Assembly: GCA_026989995.1 (NCBI GenBank)
Contig: JALSIO010000085.1
Span: 1-5,673, forward strand
Source: Myxococcales bacterium
GTDB lineage: Bacteria; Myxococcota_A; UBA9160; JALSIO01
Direction: 5' to 3'
DNA: 5,673 nt
The notes beneath the pieces were generated by a model that saw only the letters and a program-made list of their open reading frames with translations, was not told where the DNA came from and made no database searches. Shown in pieces: positions 1-4,757 of the stretch. How positions within the stretch are numbered: the stretch's first letter is position 1; the number at the start of each line of letters is the position of its first letter. The translations under genes were made by a program, and so were the position numbers.

Positions 1-40
1 CCACCCGCTCTTCGGCAGTCGCCATCCCGGCCCCGGCCAT
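1..40 (-). CDS. N-terminus of an unidentified protein, cut by the left window edge
   Basis: Only 13 codons are inside the window, reading MAGAGMATAEERV on the minus strand. The ATG at 40-38 is preceded by GGGAGG (complement of 48-53) with 7 nt spacing, which is a textbook ribosome binding site. A second in-frame ATG lies at 25-23 but has a poorer spacer. A promoter-like TTGACA box lies further upstream. The residues are too few to assign a family or function. The gene is divergent from the acyl-CoA-dehydrogenase-like gene at 262, so the two probably share the 220-nt region between them. The call rests on the start signals alone. Confidence 0.5.
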   Translation of the reverse strand, partial: MAGAGMATAEERV

Positions 41-77
41 CGCAGCACCTCCCGGTCGCTCCGCCCGGCTTCGGGCC

Positions 78-107
78 AGCCTGCCCCACGTCCCGACGCG
101 GTGTCAA
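78..107 (-). promoter_or_regulatory. Putative sigma-70-type promoter for the left-edge minus-strand gene
   Basis: On the minus strand a perfect TTGACA -35 hexamer lies at 107-102. It is followed after 18 nt by CAGGCT at 83-78, a weak, GC-shifted -10 box. Transcription would start near position 71, giving a leader of about 30 nt before the ATG at 40. The -35 match is striking in such GC-rich DNA. The -10 matches the consensus at only two positions, so this stays a prediction. Confidence 0.4.
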
Positions 108-261
108 CCGGCGCTCCCTCCGCGGAGGGGCCGTGGGGGGTGCATGAGGACGGCGGAGCCCCGCCGCCGCCCGCCCCCCGGGCGGGGGTGGCCCTTCGGG
201 CCGGGACCGGCGAGGATCTGCCGCACCGGGCAGTCGGGATTCGAGACCGGGGAGGAGGAAG

Positions 262-1413
262 ATGGCCGGCGACCCCGAGGCCGCAGTCGAAACGTACCTG
301 GATCGCGCCCGGGCCGTGGCGCCCCTCGTGGACGAGGAGGCCCGCCGCGCGCCCGGGCAGCCCATCTCGAAGGCCGCGGTGGAGGCGCTGCGCGGCGCCG
401 GCCTCTACGGCGTGATGACTCCCCGGGAGCTCGGCGGGGCCGAGCTGCCGCTCGCCGGGGCGATCCGCGTCTTCGCGGAGATCGCGCGGGCCGACGGCTC
501 CACGGGCTGGTGTCTGATGGCGGGGGCCTCTGCGGCGGCCTACTTCGGCGCCTACTGCCCCGATTCCGCCACCCGTCGGCTCTTCGCCTCGGGAGTTCCG
601 CTTCTCGCCGGCCAGTTCGCCCCGAACGGACGCGCCCGACGGGTCGAGGGAGGCTACCGGCTCTCGGGGCGGTACCAGTTCGGGAGCGGCATCCACGTGG
701 GGGAGTGGGTGGGAGCGGGTTTCCTCGTGGAGGTTCCCGAGGGCGAGCCGCCGCCCTACCTCTTCGGGGTGGTCCCGCGCGAGGAGGTGCGCCTGCTCGG
801 AAACTGGGACGTCCTCGGCCTCGAGGCCACGGCCAGCTACGACTACGAGATCGAGGACGCCTTCGTGCCGGAGGATGCCTGCTTCCTCTTCGCCAGCCCC
901 ACCCGGCACCGGGGCGGGGCGGTGTACGAGCTCGGCGTGATCGCCCAGACCGCCGCCGGGCACGCCGGCTTCGCCATGGGCGTGGCCCGCCGGGCCCTCG
1001 ACGAGCTGCGCGAGCTTTCGAGGACGAAGGTACGCATGGGCGCCGGCTCCTTCCTGGCCGAGGACGAGCGCTTCCTGCACGAGCTCGCGGTGCTCGAATC
1101 GCGGCTGCGCGCGGCGAGCGCCTGGGTCCTCGAGTCCTTCGAGGCCCTCGAGGCTGGCGTCGGCCGGACCGGCGCCATCGACGCGCTGCTCCACGACGAG
1201 GCGCGCCAGGCCACGGTGCACGTGACCCAGGAGGGAGCCGACATCGCGCGCAGGGCCTACCTCCTGGCCGGAACCACGGCGCTTCGCGAGGGCCCGCTCC
1301 AGCGGTGCTTCCGGGATCTCCACGCCGGGAGCCAGCACTTCTTCGCGAGTCCGGCGCCCACCCTGGACTACGCCCGGCGGCTCCTCGCGGCTCCTTCGCG
1401 GCCCGGCGTCTGA
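262..1413 (+). CDS. Acyl-CoA dehydrogenase-fold flavin-dependent monooxygenase (HsaA/DszC-like)
   Basis: This 383-residue protein has the acyl-CoA dehydrogenase fold and most resembles the two-component flavin monooxygenases (group D; HsaA, DszC and HpaB-type relatives). Those enzymes use reduced flavin from a separate reductase to hydroxylate a substrate. Visible marks are the N-terminal helical segment with GLYGVMTPRELGG, the ARADGSTGW segment (residues 75-83) typical of this branch, a central beta domain with the GRYQFGSG strand, and the C-terminal FRDLHAGSQH (350-359), a family signature near the flavin site. Length is close to the usual 390-400. The ATG at 262 is chosen because GGAGGAGG lies just upstream at 251-258 and the homologous N-terminal helix starts soon after. 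The gene stands alone on its strand, about 300 nt before the next gene. No flavin reductase is encoded nearby. A true acyl-CoA dehydrogenase is the main alternative; the ADGSTGW and RDxHAGxQH motifs argue against it. The substrate is unknown. Confidence 0.85.
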   Translation: MAGDPEAAVETYLDRARAVAPLVDEEARRAPGQPISKAAVEALRGAGLYGVMTPRELGGAELPLAGAIRVFAEIARADGSTGWCLMAGASAAAYFGAYCPDSATRRLFASGVPLLAGQFAPNGRARRVEGGYRLSGRYQFGSGIHVGEWVGAGFLVEVPEGEPPPYLFGVVPREEVRLLGNWDVLGLEATASYDYEIEDAFVPEDACFLFASPTRHRGGAVYELGVIAQTAAGHAGFAMGVARRALDELRELSRTKVRMGAGSFLAEDERFLHELAVLESRLRAASAWVLESFEALEAGVGRTGAIDALLHDEARQATVHVTQEGADIARRAYLLAGTTALREGPLQRCFRDLHAGSQHFFASPAPTLDYARRLLAAPSRPGV

Positions 1414-1716
1414 GCGGTCCGGCGGGAGCGACCTCCGGCCGCGGGGGCGTCGAGCGGAGGGCGGCGACCCGAGAGAAGGGGGCGGCCCCCTCCGCACGGC
1501 ACCGGCGCCGAGGCCGGCGAGGGACAGACCCTCCCGATTCCGGACCACCCCCTGCCGCCGCCCTGCCCTTCGCCGTCGCCGGTGGTAGGCTCGGGCCCGC
1601 CTGGCGCCGGTGGCGATGCGGGTCGGGGGCGGACCCGGGAATCGCCCGCGCGGGCTTCCGGAGCTGAGAGGGGCCCGGGGTCGCGGCGATGCCCGATGCC
1701 GGCGGGGAGGGAGCGC
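1414..1716. other. Intergenic gap of about 300 nt with no convincing gene
   Basis: The open frames crossing this stretch give arginine-, proline- and glycine-rich translations with no domain character, so I call no gene. A small hairpin (AGGGGG, loop CGG, CCCCCT, at 1477-1491) follows the upstream stop by 64 nt. It has no T-tract, so it is at most a weak terminator or a rho-independent remnant. A TAGGCT hexamer at 1586-1591 could be a -10 box for the downstream gene, but the matching -35 position (CTGCCC, 1563-1568) is poor. I see nothing else. Confidence 0.5.
1706..1710 (+). promoter_or_regulatory. Ribosome binding site that fixes a GTG start
   Basis: GGAGG lies 6 nt before the GTG at 1717. 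In-frame ATG codons at 1696 (no SD before it) and 1729 (already inside the conserved first strand) are worse choices, so this site decides the start of the ABM-like gene. Confidence 0.7.
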
Positions 1717-2019
1717 GTGTTCATCGCGATGAATCGGTTTCGGATCGCCCGCGGGCGCGAAGCGGACTTCGAGGAGATGTGGCGCCGTCGGGACTCCCAC
1801 CTCGCCGGGGTTCCGGGCTTCCGCGAGTTCCACCTGCTGCGCGGCCCCGCCGGGGACGACGCCACCCTCTACGCGTCGCACACGGTCTGGGATTCGCGGG
1901 AGGCCTTCGAGGCCTGGACGCGCTCCGAAGCCTTCCGGCGGGCGCACGCCGACGCGCGCGCGCCCGCGGGGACCTACCTCGGCCCGCCCCGCTTCGAGGG
2001 CTTCGAGGTCGTTCTCTAG
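1717..2019 (+). CDS. ABM/IsdG-like monooxygenase domain protein, possible heme-degrading enzyme
   Basis: With the GTG start the protein is 100 residues, the normal length of a single antibiotic biosynthesis monooxygenase (ABM) dimeric alpha-beta barrel domain. The order is: first strand FIAMNRFRI (2-10), a helix to about 28, PGF (33-35) leading to strand EFHLLRG, the strand ATLYASHTVW (49-58), then SREAFEAWTRSEAFRRAH (60-77). Asn6, Trp67 and His77 occupy the same spacing as the Asn/Trp/His triad of IsdG-type heme-degrading monooxygenases, where His binds heme iron. This makes heme cleavage or heme binding a real possibility. The wider ABM family also includes quinol- and polyketide-oxidising enzymes and proteins of unknown role. 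The gene is convergent with the NTF2-like gene, 34 nt away, and has no obvious operon partner. The domain call is firm; heme degradation is inferred from the three residues. Confidence 0.85.
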   Translation: MFIAMNRFRIARGREADFEEMWRRRDSHLAGVPGFREFHLLRGPAGDDATLYASHTVWDSREAFEAWTRSEAFRRAHADARAPAGTYLGPPRFEGFEVVL

Positions 2020-2026
2020 CGGGTGG

Positions 2027-2045
2027 GCCGGCTCGCGGGGCCGGC
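2027..2045. terminator. Possible bidirectional hairpin between convergent genes
   Basis: Two copies of the self-complementary GCCGGC (2027-2032 and 2040-2045) can form a 6-bp all-GC stem with a 7-nt loop. The hairpin lies in the 34 nt between two converging stop codons (2019 and 2054), where a shared terminator would be expected. No T-run follows on either strand, and GC-rich DNA forms such stems by chance, so confidence is low. Confidence 0.3.
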
Positions 2046-2053
2046 GGAGGCGC

Positions 2054-2584
2054 TCACGACCGCTCGCCGCCGGCGAGGTGCGCCCAGGCCGGCGGCAGCG
2101 AAGGGTCGCGGTCGGGCCGGCGCGGCGGTGCCTCGAAGCCGGCCGGCGGCTTCCAGCCCATGGCCCGGAGCACCTCGTGGATGTGCACCATGTTGAGCAG
2201 GTCCAGGCTGTAGCAGAACAGCCCGTCGCCCGCGTAGTAGAGGATGGAGAGCCCGGGGACGATCCAGGGCGTGCCGTCCTCGCGCGTCCCCAGGATCTGG
2301 TCCCACTGGCTCACCACGCGGTGGCCCTCGGCCATCGTCCACCGCTCGGGCGTCGACCAGCCGTGCCCGGTCAGCCCCTTCATCGAGCGCTCGAAGAAGT
2401 CGCGGATCGCCTCGCGCCCCTCGACGCGCCCCCAGGCCGGGTCGATGTAGACCGCGTCCTCGGTGAAGAAGTCCGCGAGCTCGGACCACGGGCGCTCGCC
2501 GGCGTCGATCCGGTCCCGGAGCGCCACGAAGCGCCGGTAGGTCTCGAGGGCCTCGCGTTCCAGGGCAGTGCGCTCGGCGGGCAT
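2054..2584 (-). CDS. NTF2/SnoaL-like family protein
   Basis: The 176-residue product has the layout of the NTF2-like (SnoaL-like) cone fold. It has an N-terminal helix (about 6-28), then the signature ADFFTEDAVYIDPAWG (37-52), then GREAIRDFFERSM (56-68). Strands follow around EGHRVVSQWDQILGTR (86-101) and WIVPGLSILYYAGDG (107-121), ending in CYSLDLLNMVHIHEVL. Members include polyketide cyclases, isomerases, limonene epoxide hydrolase-type enzymes and many non-catalytic ligand-binding proteins, so the reaction is open. The start at 2584 is set by AGGAGG 6 nt upstream; longer in-frame starts would add a proline-rich tail that does not look like protein. The C-terminal end after residue 150 is a proline- and arginine-rich extension. 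The gene is divergent from the tetR operon across an AT-rich island, so co-regulation by that repressor is likely. Confidence 0.85.
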   Translation of the reverse strand: MPAERTALEREALETYRRFVALRDRIDAGERPWSELADFFTEDAVYIDPAWGRVEGREAIRDFFERSMKGLTGHGWSTPERWTMAEGHRVVSQWDQILGTREDGTPWIVPGLSILYYAGDGLFCYSLDLLNMVHIHEVLRAMGWKPPAGFEAPPRRPDRDPSLPPAWAHLAGGERS

Positions 2585-2590
2585 GGCGCT

Positions 2591-2596
2591 CCTCCT
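2591..2596 (-). promoter_or_regulatory. Ribosome binding site of the NTF2-like gene
   Basis: The minus strand reads AGGAGG here, 6 nt before the ATG at 2584. It selects this start over in-frame codons up to 156 nt further upstream. Confidence 0.75.
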
Positions 2597-2738
2597 CTCC
2601 GGCGGAGCATGGTTCCACACCGGGCCCCGGGAGCAAGGTGCCGGCTGGTTGCCGGGGAGGCTCCTCGCCCATCGCGGACGAGGTCGGACGCTCCGCGGGT
2701 CAGCCCCCGGAGGGATGAGAGGCCCCTCGGACGACGCC

Positions 2739-2815
2739 AATATGCGACCTTGTTCTCAGTTCTTTTGAGACTTTTTGATTCTATTTGTCTCGAATTCGAT
2801 CTACACTGCAAGAGC
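2739..2815. promoter_or_regulatory. AT-rich divergent promoter/operator region between the NTF2-like gene and tetR
   Basis: Between 2741 and 2810 only 26 of 70 bases are G or C, in sharp contrast to the flanks. Three symmetric elements sit here: TCTCA-N7-TGAGA (2754-2770), GAGAC-N15-GTCTC (2767-2791, with further matching TT/AA at 2764-2765 and 2793-2794), and the perfect palindrome TCGAATTCGA (2790-2799). They overlap and share a GAGA half-site, as expected for a TetR-family operator. For the minus strand, TAGAAT (2783-2778) is a good -10 box, but its -35 is weak. For the plus strand, TACACT (2802-2807) could be a -10 with a very short leader. The position of the promoter island is convincing; the exact promoter hexamers are not. 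Confidence 0.6.
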
Positions 2816-2820
2816 GGAGG
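2816..2820 (+). promoter_or_regulatory. Ribosome binding site that fixes the tetR start
   Basis: GGAGG ends 5 nt before the ATG at 2826. The alternative upstream in-frame TTG at 2775 lies inside the operator island and has no SD, so translation most likely begins at 2826. Confidence 0.7.
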
Positions 2821-2825
2821 ACACG

Positions 2826-3524
2826 ATGCGCGACGGATCGCCTCGAAGGCCCGCCGGAGATCCGGTGCCGCCCCCGCCGTCCGCTGGCAGCGCGGCAAAC
2901 CGCGAGCCCGCCCGCCGCCGGACCGAGGAGCGCCTCCTCGAGGGCGCCCTCCGGGCCGTGGCCCGGCACGGCCTCGCCAAACTCTCCATGCGGGACGTGA
3001 GCCGGTACGCCGGCGTCTCCCGTGCAACGGCCTACCGCTACTTCCCCGACACCGACGCGCTCCTCCGTGCCCTCGGACGCCGCGAGGCGGAGCGCTTCGA
3101 GCGCCAGGTCTGGGAGGCGCTGGAGAAGGCGCCCCCCGGCCGCGAGCGCCTGGCGGTCGTCCTCGACTTCGTCGACCGCCTCGCCCGCGAGCACCCGCTC
3201 ATCCAGCGGCTTCCCGAGACCGATCCGGGGCTGGTGCTCACCTCGCTGCGTGAGCGCTTCCCGGAGATCCGCGCGGCCATCGCCCGTCTTCTCGGGCCGG
3301 TCCTCGCCGAGACCGAGCTGGTGCGAAGCGGCGCCGTCGACGCCGGGCGCCTCGCGGGCTGGGCCACGCGGGTGCTGATCTCCCTCTTCCTGTTCCCGGA
3401 GCGTCCCACCGAGCGGGCGCCGGAGGTTCTCGCCGCGGCCTTCGAAGTGCTCGCGCGGCGACCCTTCGCCGACCTCTTCGAGGCGCCCCGGCGATCGGAT
3501 GCACAGACGGAGGAACCCACGTGA
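2826..3524 (+). CDS. TetR/AcrR-family transcriptional regulator
   Basis: The protein is 232 residues. After a proline- and alanine-rich tail of about 28 residues comes the TetR DNA-binding domain, from RRRTEERLLEGALRAVARHG (30-49) through the helix-turn-helix KLSMRDVSRYAGVSRATAYRYF (about 52-73). The recognition helix is SRATAYRYF, close to the usual VSxxTxYRYF. The remaining 150 or so residues are helical and variable, as is usual for the ligand-binding and dimerisation domain. The ligand cannot be read from the sequence. The gene is the first of a plus-strand operon, its stop overlaps the P450 start, and it faces the divergent NTF2-like gene across an operator-like island. Autorepression plus control of the P450, the luciferase-like gene and the NTF2-like gene is the natural inference. 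The long N-terminal tail is somewhat unusual and probably disordered. Confidence 0.9.
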   Translation: MRDGSPRRPAGDPVPPPPSAGSAANREPARRRTEERLLEGALRAVARHGLAKLSMRDVSRYAGVSRATAYRYFPDTDALLRALGRREAERFERQVWEALEKAPPGRERLAVVLDFVDRLAREHPLIQRLPETDPGLVLTSLRERFPEIRAAIARLLGPVLAETELVRSGAVDAGRLAGWATRVLISLFLFPERPTERAPEVLAAAFEVLARRPFADLFEAPRRSDAQTEEPT

Positions 3525-4720
3525 ACGCAGAAGAGGCCCGGACCCAGGCCCCCACCCTGGATCTCTCGAACCCCGCGCTTCCGCTGCGACCCCAGCCGCA
3601 CTACGCGGCGCTCCAGCGAGACGAGCGCGTGGCGCGCGCACCGCGGACCGGCAGCCCGGTTCTCGTCCGCTACGAGGACATCCTCTACGCCCTCCGACAC
3701 CCGGAGATCTTCTCGTCGGAGATGGAAAGCCATCTGCAGCTCGGCACCGAGCGGCCGATGATCCCCCAGCAGATCGACCCGCCGCGACAGACCAAGTTCC
3801 GGAAGATCCTCGATCCGCACTTCTCCCGCCGCCGCATGCTGGAGCTCGAGCCCCGGCTCCGGGAACACGCCGCGGCCCTGATCGAGGGATTCGCCTCCCG
3901 GGGCCGCTGCGAGTTCCACGAGGAGTTCGCCGTCCCCTTTCCCTGCATGGTGTTCCTCGAGCAGATCGGCCTGCCTCAGGAGGACCTCGGCCTCTTCCTC
4001 GAGCTCAAGGACGCCATCATCCGCCCCGGCGGGCCACCGGATCAGGCCGCCCGCACACGCACCGAGGCGGGCCGGCAGATCTACGCCTACTTCGACCGCG
4101 CGCTCGAGGCCCGCTCCCGCGGTGCGCCCGGAGAGGACATGTTGTGGAGCCTCCTGCACGCCCGGATCGACGGCGTGCCGATCAGCCGCGAGGAGCAGCT
4201 CGACATCTGCTTCCTCCTGCTCCTCGCCGGCCTCGACACCGTCACCGCGACCCTCGGCTGCAGCGTCCTCTACCTGGCCGAGAACCCCGAGCAGCGGCGG
4301 AGGCTCCTCGAGAGTCCGGAGCTCATCCACGGCGCCGTCGAGGAGCTGCTTCGCTGGGAGACGCCGGTCATGATGATCCCGCGGCTCGTGAAGCGCGACA
4401 CCGAGATCGGGGGCGTGCCCCTCGAGGCGGGCCAGATCGTCATCCTGCTCCTGGGTGCCGCGAACCTCGACGCCGCGGAGTTCCCGGAACCCGAACAGGT
4501 CGACTTCGCGCGCGGCCGCAACCGCCATCTCGCCTTCGGGGGCGGGCCCCACCGCTGCCTGGGCTCCCACCTCGCGCGCTTCGAGCTCCGGATCGCCCTC
4601 GAGGAGCTCCACCGGCGGATTCCGGACTACCACCTGGACCGTTCGGAGCCGCCCCGCGTCAGCCTCGGCATCCGCGAGGTCAAGCCGCTGCACCTCGTCT
4701 TCGGGACGGCGCGCGCCTGA
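3521..4720 (+). CDS. Cytochrome P450, soluble bacterial class I (P450cam-like)
   Basis: This is a full-length 399-residue P450 with no membrane anchor, hence a cytosolic heme monooxygenase that normally takes electrons from a ferredoxin and ferredoxin reductase. All core motifs are present: the I-helix AGLDT (236-240), giving the acid-alcohol pair Asp239/Thr240; the K-helix ExxR (Glu275, Arg278); and the heme loop FGGGPHRCLG (339-348) with Cys346 as the iron ligand. The C-helix motif reads DPPRQTKFR (86-94), with Gln where many bacterial P450s have His. P450cam (CYP101) also has Gln there, and the EEFAVPFP segment, GLDTV and RIPDY also recall the P450cam branch. This supports clade, not substrate. 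The GTG start has GGAGG 7 nt upstream and overlaps the tetR stop as GTGA, so translation is probably coupled. The luciferase-like gene follows after 37 nt. No redox partner gene is seen. Confidence 0.95.
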   Translation: MNAEEARTQAPTLDLSNPALPLRPQPHYAALQRDERVARAPRTGSPVLVRYEDILYALRHPEIFSSEMESHLQLGTERPMIPQQIDPPRQTKFRKILDPHFSRRRMLELEPRLREHAAALIEGFASRGRCEFHEEFAVPFPCMVFLEQIGLPQEDLGLFLELKDAIIRPGGPPDQAARTRTEAGRQIYAYFDRALEARSRGAPGEDMLWSLLHARIDGVPISREEQLDICFLLLLAGLDTVTATLGCSVLYLAENPEQRRRLLESPELIHGAVEELLRWETPVMMIPRLVKRDTEIGGVPLEAGQIVILLLGAANLDAAEFPEPEQVDFARGRNRHLAFGGGPHRCLGSHLARFELRIALEELHRRIPDYHLDRSEPPRVSLGIREVKPLHLVFGTARA

Positions 4721-4757
4721 CATCGCCACCCCCGGCCGGGATGGAGGGGAGCACGCC

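Noticed and set aside
170..202. Two adjacent GC hairpins (170-176 with 180-186, and 190-194 with 198-202) before the flavin monooxygenase gene
   Set aside because: The loops are minimal and there is no T-tract or alternative pairing partner. Such stems are expected by chance at this GC content.
1563..1591. Candidate promoter CTGCCC-N17-TAGGCT upstream of the ABM-like gene
   Set aside because: The -35 matches the consensus at only three positions and the -10 is GC-shifted. It was noted in the gap entry but is too weak to call as its own feature.
144..1667. Plus-strand frame of 507 codons overlapping the acyl-CoA-dehydrogenase-like gene
   Set aside because: It is an alternate frame over a well-supported gene. 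The product is mostly Arg, Gly, Pro and Ala, typical of out-of-frame reading in GC-rich DNA.
1368..1865. Minus-strand open frame covering the 1414-1716 gap
   Set aside because: It has no domain character, overlaps the ABM gene on the other strand, and lacks a convincing SD.
4731..4740. Perfect palindrome CCCGGCCGGG between the P450 and luciferase-like genes
   Set aside because: It is short and all-GC with no loop, and sits just before the SD in a 37-nt operon gap. A terminator or operator here is unlikely.
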